Below, piece after piece: positions 11,744-24,069 of a stretch of 64,000 nucleotides of DNA. A model generated the notes under the pieces. The model had not been told where the DNA came from. It saw nothing but the letters and a program-made list of their open reading frames with translations, and made no database searches. The DNA comes from Suillus spraguei (Eukaryota; Basidiomycota; Agaricomycetes; Boletales; Suillaceae), in assembly GCA_016800925.1 (NCBI GenBank), contig JABCPU010000183.1, forward strand, positions 62,001 through 126,000. The letters are read 5' to 3'. Each line of letters starts with the position of its first letter. The first letter of the stretch is position 1. The translations under genes were made by a program, and so were the position numbers.

Positions 11744-13253
11744 ATGACTTCTCTGGGGTCTCTGACGGAATTTGTTGCCTCTCAGGATGAACTTCTTCGA
11801 GAAGCGGCTCTGACCCTACCTCACGAATTTTCTCGCTGCACGTACACCCTGGGCCCGATCAGACAAGCTGCATACCTTTGCCTCACTTGCCAGTTGCCCC
11901 GCGGCCTATGTTCTTCGTGCTCCATCGCGTGCCACACGGATCACGAACAAATAGAATTATTCCCCAAGCGTAATTTCCGATGTGACTGCCCAACAACCGT
12001 TATCCCACACGGGTGCACTCTACATCGCAGTCTAGAGGAGGAAAACAAGGAAAATTCATATGATCAGAATTTTAGGGGAATATTTTGTCGGTGTGGAAGA
12101 CCATACGATCCAAAATGCGAAAGGGAAACAATGATCCAGTGTCTTGCGTGCGAGGTGCGTGCGCGTACAATAAAGCCATATTGTTTGCCATTGATACCGT
12201 TGTCTCCAAAGGACTGGTTCCATGAGTCGTGTCTGCACTTGCGGCCACGACCATCTTCGCGGGAACCGTCTCCTGTCCCTGAACATGAAGTCACAGACCA
12301 CGGTAATGATACCGAAGACAACCAGTCTGAAGCCTCTTCTTCAGGGTTACCTCTGCCGCTCATATCTGCTGAGGACTATGATGCATTCGTCTGCTCCTCA
12401 TGTGTTCGATCGATTGACATTCTTCGCCGGTATGCTGGTACACAAGGTGTCATAATGGTGGTTCGCGATACAGAAGATGGTTCATGGAGGAAACTAGGCG
12501 ATAAACCTTTATGCGCGGATGCGCCGACGGCCACGGGAGATGATCTACTAGATATAGATGATTCTTTGGCAGCCCCAGGGCAAAAACGAAGCCGGTCGCA
12601 TTCCTTTCACTCGGAGGAACCAGAGCGGAAAAAACAACATATTTCACCAGAACCATCCTCGCCTTGTCTTGCCCCAGCACCAAATCCGATTGCACAAGCA
12701 ATATTTCAGGGTTCACAGCAACTGTCAGATACAAAAGTACCCCTGGCCGAAGGCGACGTTTTCTTGACCGAAGGATGGCGCGAACGGTGGTGTCGTTGTA
12801 GTCGTGTGAGCTTTTCATACACACGCGTTCTCACATCTCCGTTCATCGGCGAATTCCAGTGTTTTCCATCTCTCAGTGATCGCCCATATCTCCTTGAGGA
12901 AGAAGAGACCTACGAACCCCCGGAGGATCCTGATTCTGGTGATGCTCGATTCTCATTTGAAATAGTCGCATGCTAATACAAATATTTCATGTTAGCTCTT
13001 TCTTTGGAAGAACTGGGTATGCGCGCATTGGAGCGCCTTCCGCGTGATAGGGCAATTGATGGGATCAGAGCTTTCAATGATATGCGGTTAGCATTTCATC
13101 AGATGGGCCTTTTGACAGTCTTTCATTGCGCATCTTCATAGGGACGATTTACTCGCGTACCTCCGACCGTTCGCTCAGGAAGGCAGAATAGTCGGGGAAG
13201 CTGACGTCAGGCAGTTCTTTGAATCATTGCATGAAAGCAGGCACACTTCTTGA
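11744..13253 (+). CDS. UBR7-type E3 ubiquitin ligase (UBR box + PHD finger)
   Basis: Five exons (11744-12154, 12212-12805, 12860-12938, 12996-13086, 13142-13253) give 428 residues. Residues ~30-95 form a UBR-type zinc finger rich in Cys/His ('LCLTCQLPRGLCSSCSIACH'), the N-degron recognition fold. Residues ~113-150 form an atypical PHD finger ('FCRCGRPYD', 'MIQCLACEDWFHESC') that is complete only when the 57-base intron at 12,155-12,211 is removed. A second CxC cluster 'RWCRCSRCFPSL' appears once 12,806-12,859 is spliced out. The C-terminus has the conserved 'LLEEEETYEPPEDPDS' and 'LRPFAQEGRIVGEADVRQFF'. Animal UBR7 monoubiquitinates histone H2B; the fission-yeast relative is Mlo2. The single long ORF overruns into introns, so naive ORF calls miss the last two exons. 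Confidence 0.92.
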
Positions 13254-14622
13254 TTGTCTTTGCAGCTGTAGCATTTGTGTTGTATCAGGTATTTATTTGT
13301 TCTTCGCATGACATCGAGACTCAGTTATGACAGCTTGGTATTACGCCCGAGTCGGCTGAAGAGTGATTGCATCCTGCGCCGTAACTGACCCTTTCTTGAA
13401 CTTCGCTCGGTCCATATACGATAACCTTGACAATCATTCCGCTTTCGATGGTTCATCGCACGTTAGACCGTATGTTATCTAATTAATGAAAGACTACTTG
13501 CCATTACTGTGTCCGTCTTCATCGCCCCCGCCAACTTAGCGGGTCAACCGCCGGACCCGAACAGGTGATTAGACCTCTGCCCACACTTGAGGTAATTCGA
13601 CGCAGTTTATTAGGCTTGTCCTTCTAGTACCTTCAACTTCGATTTTTCTCGCGCGATAGGACTATAGACGGGGATGTGTATCACCTGCCCATCAGCTCGA
13701 TCATCAAGCCGCAACACGCTGGGCAATAAAGTTGAGCCAAAACCATCTCAAATTTTTCTGTATCAGCGAACCAGAGAGCCCATGATTACGCCCAAGATGG
13801 GAAATTCTGCCAGTGGTCGGTGGGTCAGGCACGCTCACATAAAGCATGTAATATGTACGCTATGAACGCTCGCCGGCACCCAGTATCACCCATAATGTCA
13901 TCATACTCGGTGGTCATATATGCGACGTCGACGGCAATCCGAGTGCGCCACAACGGGGTAAGTACATGCGTACGTATAACGGCTTTGAAACAAGACAAAG
14001 TCTTTTTTTCCTTTCGAAGGATTCTTTCGAGGATATACGTTTGACTAATCTAATTCACTCGATCTTCTGGCTGTAAAGGCAGCGATGTGATCTTCACGCT
14101 TGCCTCCGGTACTCCAACAACTTGGAACGCAACTCTCCATACGCAAGTAAATACAGCAAGATATGATCTGCACGGGACTCGCATCCTATCTATGTGCATG
14201 GAGTTTGGCGAAATGAATGTGCGATGCACGACGTTCGGGGTTTGACTCGCATGGAAGATGGGAATAAATCAACTGCCAATTCATAGCAACGTATAGATGA
14301 GAGAAATACAAGTACAAGAACGTGCAAGTTATTAAGTATATACGGTCCGTAGAAGCTCGTGGTACATTACAACGACATATATAAAGAGAATAAAAACAAT
14401 CTCGGTACTAGCTACTTGAGATTACCACTATGCACGGTCATCACCGAAATCCGAGGGAGTGTGCGCTGAGATGAATCTCCGGGAATTGCAAAAATAGCGT
14501 ATGGACAACTTCCGGAAGTCTCGAGGGTTCTGAGAACTTTACAAAAAAAGAACGGTCTCGACTGAGAGGAAGTAAGCTGCGGAGTTTAGAGAGAACATGA
14601 TTAACACTCACGATACAATAGC
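13254..14622. other. intergenic, between two convergent genes
   Basis: About 1.37 kb between the 3' ends of the UBR7-like and acyl-CoA oxidase-like genes. No long ORF, tRNA-like fold or repeat was recognised. Confidence 0.5.
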
Positions 14623-16473
14623 CTATAACATGGCTTGTACCTGGTCATCGATGGGAATAGCGTTACCAGTGAAAACGGGCATCGCGTCATAGTACTCCTT
14701 CCATGCCTCGTCAGAAACGATGGGAGCAGAGACGTAGTCCTCGATGGCCAAATTGTTGAGGTAAGTATCGAGATGGGGAAGGGTTGATGTAATAGCCTCA
14801 TCTTCACGAATGCGTTGCAAAATTCGGGTCAATCCAGCATTCTCGGAATACCATGCTGGATCGCGGCGGATGACGGCACATTCGTACACATCAAGAATTG
14901 GCTTCGGAAGACCAGATTTCAAACCGGCGGAATAAGCAAGCGCGTGACCCATGGCTTCAATAGCAAGCTCCGCTTGAGGGAGAATGAGAGAGTTGAACGA
15001 CTCGCTACGGTGCCCCCCGTGCAAACTGTTGAGAAGGCTGATATTTTCCTCCAACAAAGAAGTTGCGTGCCGAGCAAGAAGCGACTCGCTTGGGTCTGGA
15101 AGAGGTATTTTGTACCGCTGGAGGAGGAGTTCGGAGAATAGGCGTATGCATAAAGTGAGAACATCGCCCTCGGCGATGATCACGCCTTTCCCGTCATTCT
15201 GAATGAATACGATACGTCAAGTCGAGTATCATCATATAAAATACGTACGAACCTCAATGCGAGCCATATAATTATGCTCAAAAGTGCCTTGCGCACCGCA
15301 TCTCTCAGCAACCTCGGGCACGCAGCGCTGGAAGTGTCGACAAACAGTGGTTTTAACGACGACCGCAATAGCGTGTCTAACACGATGATCCAGAGATTTA
15401 TCACTGCTACTCTTGGCCACCATTGGGAACCAATTGCTCATAATGAGGCCAACAGCGGTTGCGTGAGCGATAGGCCACTGTTGAGTCCTGAATGTGATAA
15501 TAGGTATGGGCTCAGCCCCTTTCCCCACGAGAGATCGATGCATAGAATAGCGACCGGCAATGAATGCAGCTGCCTTGATGGAAGATATCCAGGGCGCTGT
15601 GACAGCTAGAGTTCCGAGAGGTATGCGCCATATTTCATCCCACCACTTTTCCAGAGGCAAGGCAGGCCGGGAATGGTCGTAGATATTTGACGACACGAGT
15701 GCAGTGAATGGAACGCGGACGTGGTTGAAACGCGTTATAGAGAAATCGAGAGGGCAAGTTCCGGGACGAGCACCAAGTCTGATCGACTCGACGCCTTCGA
15801 ACATTTCGTGCTCGTTGCAGACGGGTACAATGAAGAATCGCGGGCCACGGTCTTCGCCGTCGACCATGAGCCTGGCCATAACCAAAGCGACTTTTGGAAT
15901 ACCGAAGGATGGTGTAGAAGCAGGCATGAATCTATATGTAGTTTGTCATAAGGCCACTCATGGTACTTGATAAAAGGCACGTACTTGCACGCCTCTTCAC
16001 GAGGTGTATTGATAATGAAGCCCTCAGGGGTCTTGGTAGCTGTTGTCTCGATGTTGAATGCATCTAGGCCATGACCCCTTTCTGTGAGGAGATAGATACC
16101 AACAGTGTCGAAACGCAAGAGACGATTGACTAGAGGGCGGAGGTCCGGTCGATTGTGAAGATGCCGGGAAAGAGTTCCGATGGTAAGACCGACATGAGCA
16201 GCCAGTATAGTGAACATGGCAGTATCAAGTGACATGATGGGGTCTGTCATCATGGCCCAATACCTGGGAGAGCATAGTTGAACATCGGAAGCCGAGAGAT
16301 CTAGATTCAAGGAATATGCATCTGCGTTATGTGTTTGAGAATCAAGAGGACAACGTACTGTAGGTGTGCATGAGAAGTTTAGCGCGCTGGTAGGATAGGG
16401 ATACACGATCATGAGTGGGAAGAAACTCAAGCCGAGTAGTGAAGAGAGGATGATGAGGAAGATTGTCTGGCAT
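14623..16473 (-). CDS. acyl-CoA oxidase / dehydrogenase-like flavoprotein
   Basis: Four exons (16473-16359, 16321-15985, 15931-15253, 15198-14623) join in frame to 568 residues. The first intron is only 37 bases, so that border is the least certain. The product has the acyl-CoA dehydrogenase/oxidase architecture: an N-terminal helical part with 'LCSPRYWAMMTDPIMSLDTA', a middle beta domain with 'ERGHGLDAFNIETTATKTPE', 'GFIINTPREEACKFMPAST' and 'FIVPVCNEHEMFEGVESIRL', and a C-terminal helical domain beginning 'RYSMHRSLV' with 'ITFRTQQWPIAHATAVG' and 'NDGKGVIIAEGDVLTLCIRL'. These match fungal acyl-CoA oxidases of beta-oxidation, which use FAD and release hydrogen peroxide. No clear C-terminal SKL-type peroxisomal signal: it ends 'DQVQAML'. 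The start ATG is preceded by a TATA-like box. Substrate chain length is unknown. Confidence 0.82.
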
Positions 16474-16534
16474 GTTCTTCAAGATAGGGTCACGGGGAGG
16501 ACAGAATGTTTGTGTTCGGACTATGTTACCGGCT

Positions 16535-16541
16535 TTTTATA
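16535..16541 (-). promoter_or_regulatory. TATA-like box of the acyl-CoA oxidase-like gene
   Basis: On the minus strand the sequence reads 'CTCTATAAAAAGCC', about 62 bases upstream of the chosen ATG at 16,473. It supports that start and a short 5' leader. Confidence 0.5.
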
Positions 16542-17752
16542 GAGTTTGTCGATCATATAAGTTGGGTGAGTACTAAACAACAACTTTAGGCTCCATGAAA
16601 ACGTGGACGCAAGTAAACGATTGTGTCAAATGATATCACAGCCGAACTACCGGATTGAGAATCAGAGGATAACATCTGACATGAAGAGGTTAAGTGTCAG
16701 GAACCAGGATACATACGAATTTAGGACATGAGTGTAGAATCTTCCGATAGGAAGCAATTTGGCCGAAGTTTGGCGTAACAGGTTACAGAATGCATGTTTG
16801 CGCAGCTGTCGTAGCCTATGAAAAGAGTAAGGTAGGCGATGCTCAAGTGAAATATCGCCATAGCACTCACACAATGAACCAATATTATCTGGGAACGCCT
16901 GAGACCGCCGACGGCGACGCGGAGCACAGTACAAGAACATTTGAGTCAGCTTGCGAATCTGAGAGCAGGACATTAATTGACTTTACCAACAGCCCTAGTG
17001 ATTATCTAATCACATGTCTCCCTCTAGTCTACTTGCCTATCAAGAGTCGGTCACATCGCTTATTCGGTGTCTTCCCAGCGAATTGCTGCATGTTCAACAA
17101 ATCGGGTCTATACTTCGGCTCACCTACTTGCGGTTGAACGTCACACGTACGTCTCGTTCCGTTAACTAGATTTTCACACACACCGTGGCAGAGTCGCGGT
17201 GGTTGAACCAAGATGAACACTGCCAAAATTCATCTGGAAGCACTGACTCTCGCGCTGTCTCGTGCGTTTTTAGAATGGGACGAAGTTACGAATGCCATCT
17301 GGCATATTTAAAATTTTATGCTTTGTAACCACGGACCGCATGCAAGAGGGTGATTTGCAAGATGCGGTGCGATGGTGGCCTAGAAGAATCATGCGGTGAT
17401 GGCGCGCAGTCCGGCCACCGGTTGCAATTGTAACAAATTCTTTAGTGATAATTTTATAAACAAGTAATAACTTACAATGTAATATTTAGGCAAATCTTGA
17501 CGCCTGCTCTCATGCCGCGTGATAACATGGTCTTAATATATCGGCCCTCCCCATTCGTTTCAATCTATAGATTTCAAGAATTTTCCTCTTGACATCAATG
17601 TGATCTGGGGGTTCTTGATCACACCGCCTCGTGTACTTTCAACCATGCTCGAAGAGAACCACTTCTATCATGCGAACCAATCATCATATTCCTAAAGAAC
17701 TCTTCATGACCTCCCACAGCTGTTCTTCCGTCCCCTTTCTCCAGTACCAACC
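16542..17752. other. intergenic, divergent promoter region
   Basis: About 1.2 kb between the acyl-CoA oxidase-like gene and the divergent MFS transporter. It must hold the promoters of both. No coding or repeat signal was recognised. Confidence 0.5.
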
Positions 17753-19819
17753 ATGGCTGCAACTCCTGACCGCGAAAGGTCTTTGAGCGACAGCAAGTCG
17801 GCACTCACAAAGATGGAGAACTCTGGTGTTGACGCTGAACTTGCTGCTCCTGTCGAAAAGCCCCCTCTAATTCCAGCTCTACCTCCCTTTCCTGAAGGTG
17901 GTCTGCAAGCATGGCTGACGGTTCTCGGGGGGTATGTGTCAAGTCCATGTCATTGTCGCTTCACCTTTTCACATGTGACTTCCACGTTTATTCAGGTCCA
18001 TGATACTTTTTTGCACCTTCGGCGCAGTGCAGTCATTTGGTGTATACCAGGCATACTACTCTGTAACTTTTTCCTCCAGCCTACACGTAGTTCACCACTT
18101 ACATACCTGTCCGTCTTCAGTCCCATTACCTTCCCCAATATGTCGCCAGTGACATCAGTTGGATCGGTTCAATGCAGACCTTCTTACTATTTGCCGGAGG
18201 TTTGTTGTCCGGAAAACTGTTTGATGAAGGGTTGGAGTCTTCGTTTCTCTCTGCTCATCTGACATCTAAGCATTCACTCTGAACAGGTATTTCCACCACT
18301 GCATAGGAGCGGGGTCGCTCATTTACCTCTTCTCGTAAGTTTTGATCTTCATCCTCAAAACACCCCTATCAACATAACTTCAGGATATTCATGCTATCGC
18401 TTGCCAAACCACATCAATACTATCAAATATTCTTGGCACAAGGCATCGGAATGGGTATCGGAATGGGACTTCTTTTTCTTCCGGCGATATCTGTCACATC
18501 CCACTACTTCCGGCGGCGACGTGTTGCTGCGATGGGTGTGGTCTTGTCTGGCAAGTCTTTAACTTTTTTCACTCTAATTCAGCCAACCTCCTTGTAGGCT
18601 CGTCCCTCGGAGCTGTCATCTATTCTATCATGCTTAATAATTTGTTCAACGGTAGTGCTGGGTTTGGATGGGGAGTGAGGTGTGCAATGCAACATGTCAA
18701 TGAAATTGACGTTGACCGGTTATCATAGGGCAGCTGCTTTCATCGATCTTGGTCTCCTTGGGATCGCAAACTTGGTCATGAAAACTCGTTTACCCAGTCG
18801 GAGGCAACGCCCGGATGCGAAACCAGTCGATATGAAAGCAATATTATCTGACTTTGGATATTGGTTGTGTGTCATTGGGTCTGTATCGTTAAAACTTTGT
18901 TAAACAAGGAGCTGACATTTTCAATTAGTGCCACATTGATATTCTGGGGCCTGTTTGTTCCATGTAAGTCATAGGAAATGTTTTTTTTTTCGATGCGTGA
19001 CTCACTGTATTGTCGTAGTCTTCTACCTTCAAGTCTTTTCAGAGGAGCACGGACTGTCGAAAAATATTGGTTTTTACGCGGTAAATGATGTTGAGCAATG
19101 AACCCAAGTCATGTACTAAACACGTATTAGATTCCCATAATGAACGCGTCTTCAGTGTTCGGAAGGACAATCCCGAACTTTCTAGGCGACGTCGTTGGGC
19201 CATTTAATGGTATGTAGAATCATCTATCGGCGCCACACCACGATGAACTTACAACTGGCGGCGTGCAGTGGCGATCCCGTGCGCTGTCATATCCGGAGGG
19301 CTACTGTTCCTCATGTTCGCAGCCACAGACCTTGGCGGTACCATTGCCTTTGGTATCCTGTATGGCTTCTTCTCTGGTGGTTGTGCGTCACGTTCATTAT
19401 CACTATGTTCCTGGAAGTCGATTGACTTTGCTTCCAGTCATATCCCTCATCACTCCCGCCGCTGCATCATTTTCGAGAGATCTTAATGAAATTGGGCAAG
19501 TATCAGCGCGGCCTTGACGAGACATTTACCCTGACAAATTCACAATGTATAGCACCCGCATAGGCATAACTTCCTTCGCTATTGCCTTTGCAGTCCTCAC
19601 AGGCAATCCCATTGCTGGTGCATTGGTGCAAGTCCATGGCTCTTACATCTGGTACAGACCACTCGTCTTTGCTTCTGTAAGACTCCATTTCCAGAGTCCC
19701 TTGGTCAAGCCGCTGAAAATCTATTGCCCCTTTTCAAGGTCGTTGTGCTAGCAGGTGCAGCCTGTCTTACCGCCTCGCGATCCATTTTGTCCAAGCGCAA
19801 GAGCACCAACAAGCTATGA
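17753..19819 (+). CDS. MFS monocarboxylate transporter-like protein
   Basis: Twelve-helix major facilitator of the fungal monocarboxylate-porter group, spread over about ten small exons. It starts 'MAATPDRERS', has a Ser/Lys-rich cytosolic N-terminus, then the family entry motif 'FPEGGLQAWLTVLGG' running across the first intron into 'SMILFCTFGAVQSFGVYQ'. Further recognisable stretches are 'SDISWIGSMQTFLLFAGGLL', 'GIGMGIGMGLLFLPAISVTS', 'HYFRRRRVAAMGVVLSG', 'GFYAIPIMNASSVFGRTIPN', 'SLITPAAASFSRDLNEIG' and a basic C-terminus 'SKRKSTNKL'. The junction 'NEIG/TRIGITSF' at about 19,498-19,551 needs a GC-AG intron. No frame break was found. Likely substrates are monocarboxylates or similar small acids, but this is family inference only. 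Confidence 0.82.
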
Positions 19820-22190
19820 AAACGATTCGCACGCGAGCTCTCATGACCGGGAGTTCATTTAGGAACAATTTTGATAAATATAGTCTACTGTACTATATGC
19901 GCCACCAACAGGTGGCGACGACTTTAACGGACCTTCTCGAATTCTTGTATACAGTCAGCCGTAATCATTTTCGCTTCACAGAGGGTGATAGAGGGATGAT
20001 ACCGCAGGGACTGCTTGTACCATTGACCCGCTATCACATCTTGTCCTTTTCGTATCGATACGCGCCTATTACCTAATTCATGCTTGTGATGTACCACTAC
20101 GCTCACTCCAAGGATGCGACCACGCTCAAGCCAAAGGTGGAAAGACACATGGCCTGGTCATGCAAGGTCAGATATAGGAATCCAGGGTCAAACGTCACTC
20201 TGAGTGCCCCGGCGGCCCCAGGATCCAGGGCCCCAGCCGCGAAGGTTTGTTTACTTCCGCGGAGCAATGCGTCCCTGAGCCAAGGGGTCATGGGGGATGG
20301 ACGCTGTCCAATCCGAACAGCCAAGGTCACACGCTGATCTGAACAGCAACGATAGGAAAAGTACGGGCATGATCGTGGGGTGAGATTCCAAGTACATGGG
20401 GAACATTCCAGAATTATGGTTCAGCGCGGTGCTAGGTCAAATGCGGATACGTTGATGCTTGTTATCCGAGGAGGGAATCATGTCACATCTATAAATGGGA
20501 TTCGAGGAGATTGTTGGCCATTGCGTGAAATCCTGATAAGTCCACAAGCGGTTAATCCTCGTTGTCTTCTGAAAGTTAGCTGGACAAAACTTGGACGTAA
20601 TCCCACTCTTCCTTTTGACTGTCAGTCTAGTGCAAAACACTTTTCGCATCCCAACCGATAGGTGACAAGTATGTCGGGACAGGTAGACACTTGGGTTTAT
20701 TAGCCCATTGATGTATGGTTCTCGAGACAACTCTTTCCGGTGATACTTCAGAGTCTGCGAACGAGAATGATAGGTCAATGTTAACTCCGGCTATCAAGCC
20801 GTCGACCAATAGCGCCAAGTCTACAAAGCCGGAGCACGTCGACTGACGCAATGAGTTCCACCTGACGGTAAGCTAAATATGGGTTCGCGCCTGAGCAATT
20901 CCTTCAAAAGACCACGCGGGCGTGTATGCCAATCGGAACGGAGTAGAGGAATGATTGGTCGACGCCACCGGAACACCCGAGCTCGTGCTCCTGCGTTTCG
21001 GACGAGAATATAATATCCGCGGAGACTGAAATTTGTGCAGTGCGTAAGACTGAGTGCATAGCAGATCTATCGAGTATAGCAGGACTGTGCTCTTACAGGT
21101 GTGCTTCCCTGCCTTTTTTCGCTGTGCTTTGACAGGTCCATATTGCACGTAAACGTAGATGCTGACAGGATGGATGGTGGGGATCCGAGCAAGCACGTCA
21201 GAAAACAAACTCACCAATCAGCATGAACCATTCATTCTGGCCCTGTATGTCAAACAAGGTTGAAGAGCTGACGGTCTACAAGTCTTCGAAGCTCAAAGGA
21301 CACACTTGGCTATCGGAATGAGGCCTGTGCGCGTCAAGATACCAAAACAATTACATACATGATACCATCTGAACGCAGTAGCATACACAGCCGCCACTTT
21401 AAAATTCCAGGTCAGTGTATCTTTTGATCCAAAGGCGGCTTGGTTGGCAAGATTTGTGAATGAAGTAAGCAGTTGATTGTAAAAGGATGGTGACCATCAA
21501 GCTAGTCGACAATCAATCGTCCCTGGGCAGATGGCTCGAGATCTGAGTTGTACATACAAGTACAAGCCCAGACTCATATATATTCCCACGTTCCATGTCC
21601 ACTTCTCATTACAACAACTTCTTCGTTTATCTTACACCACAACTGTGGCCATCCCACAACCATCTGAACTTTACATGCGAACGTGGTGGGTCGTAATTCG
21701 GATCTGCAGAATTGCATGCGATAAGATTGTGGTCGTGACAGAGTTCACTAACTTAGTTTGCTCGATTATAACCATCGCACTAACACCAAGGTTCGATGAG
21801 GATGGGAAGGCCAAGAATATGACGGAACGCCGTGACATACTTGAACGTACCACCGGGTTGTAGGCTCAAAGTCATTTCCGTCTGCATTGGCGTGCTGGTG
21901 AAGGGCGTGATGGTGCTGGTATAATCGTGTCAGCGGCGGGACAGGACGGCGGCCCATGTAGACACCAGCACAAGATAAGTAACAGACCATTTTGCCTGCA
22001 TCATTGGCATAGCCTCATAAGCCAAGAGTTCCCAGACCACCGCAAGTACTGTTGTGGAGTGTTTCTTGGTTATCACATCATCTCAAGCACTTTATGAAGA
22101 GCGCAAATCTCACGCAACATGAACAGTTTAATATGGATGAAAGATCTAGTGACCTACTAGTGTGCGACACAACCATCAAGCTGATACTAG
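19111..22190. repeat. segmental duplication copy 1 (MFS 3' end plus downstream DNA)
   Basis: This block, from the MFS exon encoding 'IMNASSVFGRTIPN' to 'gtgcgacacaac' near 22,180, matches 37,270-40,190 in the same order and orientation, with scattered substitutions and small indels. Downstream of the MFS stop the block contains no recognisable gene. Confidence 0.85.
21200..21620. repeat. WASP-promoter-like block, copy 1
   Basis: Contains 'aatgaggcctgtgcgcgtca', 'aaggatggtgacc' and 'attcccacg' in the same order as sequence upstream of the WASP gene (40,780-41,170) and in the second transporter duplication (39,290-39,700). Confidence 0.55.
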
Positions 22191-22489
22191 TCAGGGGCCT
22201 GCCCTGAGCTCCCCTGGTAAAATGCAGTTACTAATTTTTAAAAGCCCGGGCGTCGACGACGTCGCATTGTGACACCCACACTAACAGGTCTAGGCGGCCT
22301 ACGTGTATTCTTGCGTGTCATACTATCATGGGCGTAAACGTTCTCCTGTGGCTGTGCAATATTAAATTCGCGATCATGCCACGAGGCAAACCTTCGTAAG
22401 CTTGCTTCATACTAGTACAGAGGTTATGAGTTCAGAATTGATCATATGCGCAGGTACGGTGGGCGCTGCCTGTTAGAATAGATAACCGA

Positions 22490-22525
22490 TGGATAACAAG
22501 CGTTAATCATAACGCTTGTTATCCA
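22490..22525. repeat. perfect 16-base inverted repeat
   Basis: Arms 'tggataacaagcgtta' (22,490-22,505) and its exact reverse complement (22,510-22,525) around a 4-base loop 'atca'. No T-run follows, so it does not look like a terminator; it may be a footprint or a cruciform-forming site. Confidence 0.9.
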
Positions 22526-22863
22526 CCCCTGAGGGTATGGCGACAATTCAGATGGTCCTGACGACAGCGGCTTAGCCTAATGACCTCAAAGACTGCGAAG
22601 ACCGTGAACTGACAAAGTTTGAACTTGAAGCAACTTCAAATTCTTCAAATTGGACAAAGCCTCATGGCATGAATCGTACCTTAGATCTCCGAGTCAGACT
22701 CGGAATTACTCAGTGTGCTCGTGGCACGAGTATGCTTTGGACGAGAGTTTGGACGAGAGTTCAAACAGTGATCATCGCACCCTTTATCGGCAAGAGTTTT
22801 ATCTATCGAGCGCTCTCTTGCTTTTGCTTTCTTTCACTTCCTACAAATCACTTTTGCAACTCA

Positions 22864-23640
22864 ATGTCTACCTTGCCAAATGCGCCAGCTGGTATACGTC
22901 GGGCATACCCATTTCGCCCTCACAGAGTAACAGAATATTCACAGCCTGATACCTCCTTCATCCACAAAGACCTTCTAGACAAGGTAGCCAAGTTCAAACA
23001 GAGAACGGGTACTCTTGGTCCTGTAGAAATTACAAACGTCAAGCCCATTTCTTCATACTCATGGATCGAGGCTGCAACGCCAACGATCGCTAATCCTGAT
23101 AAGTATATAGCCCATGTCTGAGCAAGATAACGTGATCAACGTCCTGCTAATGTAGCATAGGTTCCCCTAGTGTCTGGTTCACAGGTCCCAAGCCTGTCCC
23201 GGCTGATTATGGGACACGTTTTGTGGATCAAAATTCATTCTACATGCGACAAATGTTCCCCCTCATCCCCTATTCGCAGCCACCGATGATATGGCCCCTG
23301 GTTTCGACCACAAGCAGTTCGACATTATCGCGGGCCACAACAACCTTCGCAAACTTTTTCACCAGGCCAGTGGTTCATCGGGTGAGAAAGACCTCCGCAT
23401 CGATGTCGATGTAGCGGGCTCAGCGTGCTTGTTCACACGTCTTGTGGCATGGAACATGGTCACCGTACAAGGCTTTATGGGGTATGGACATGAGTACGAA
23501 AAAGCTGCCACAAGAGTCACTTGTGGCTGAGAGAGAGCTACTGGATATCATCGGGTGATTTCTATCGCAAGACTTTTACATTCTCAGCCGGGTCACTCAT
23601 CACACCATCTTGTATTTGACAGGATATTGGTGGACGAGGA
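22864..23640 (+). pseudogene. truncated conserved fungal protein ('SYSWIEA' family)
   Basis: From the ATG at 22,864 the translation gives 'MSTLPNAPAGIRRAYPF', 'VAKFKQRTGTLGPVEITNVK', 'SSYSWIEAATPTIANP', then after an intron 'GPKPVPADYGTRFVDQNSFY' and 'FDIIAGHNNLRKLFHQASG', 'RIDVDVAGSACLFTR'. This is a fungal family of unknown function that databases often label 'geranylgeranyl pyrophosphate synthetase', a label I do not trust because no DDxxD prenyl-synthase motif is visible. An in-frame TGA interrupts it at 23,528-23,530, and homologous sequence stops shortly after, so the C-terminal half is gone. I call it a pseudogene. Confidence 0.65.
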
Positions 23641-23649
23641 CGACCTCCT

Positions 23650-24069
23650 AGCAGAACTGATGAGTCCTTGATATTACGGCCGTGTGAATCGTAGAAGGGT
23701 AGAATTCTGCTCCTACTAAATATTATCATTTATACCAATCGAGCTCAAGACATGCGCCGCCCACGACCGGGCAGAAATTTATCCACAGATCTATCTTTCT
23801 CGGACAGCATTCTTGTATATAGCGAAGCACGAACGTGGCAACTTCAATACCCTGGAGAAAGTAGAGCTTGGCTTGGAGAGCGTGTAGGTCCATGCCCGCC
23901 GTGCTGAACAGGGTCTCGCGAAGTTGAAACTCGTGCTTCAGGATATCTTGGATACTGCGAAAAAGGAAGATGTGGGGGTAGGCTTGAGTTTTGTGGCAAA
24001 GCATGGCAAGTTGGCATTGTATAAGCGCCATGAGGGGACTGGACAAAGGCCGGGAAAAGACATCATAAA
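23650..24069. other. spacer without recognised gene
   Basis: Minus-strand ORFs extend across this stretch and into the 3' flank of the seven-helix repeat unit, but no domain was recognised. The part from 24,070 on is repeated at 32.8 kb and, inverted, at 61.0 kb. Confidence 0.4.

Noticed and set aside
13254..14622. Short ORFs between the UBR7-like and acyl-CoA oxidase-like genes
   Set aside because: No domain, no splice-supported extension and no protein-like composition.
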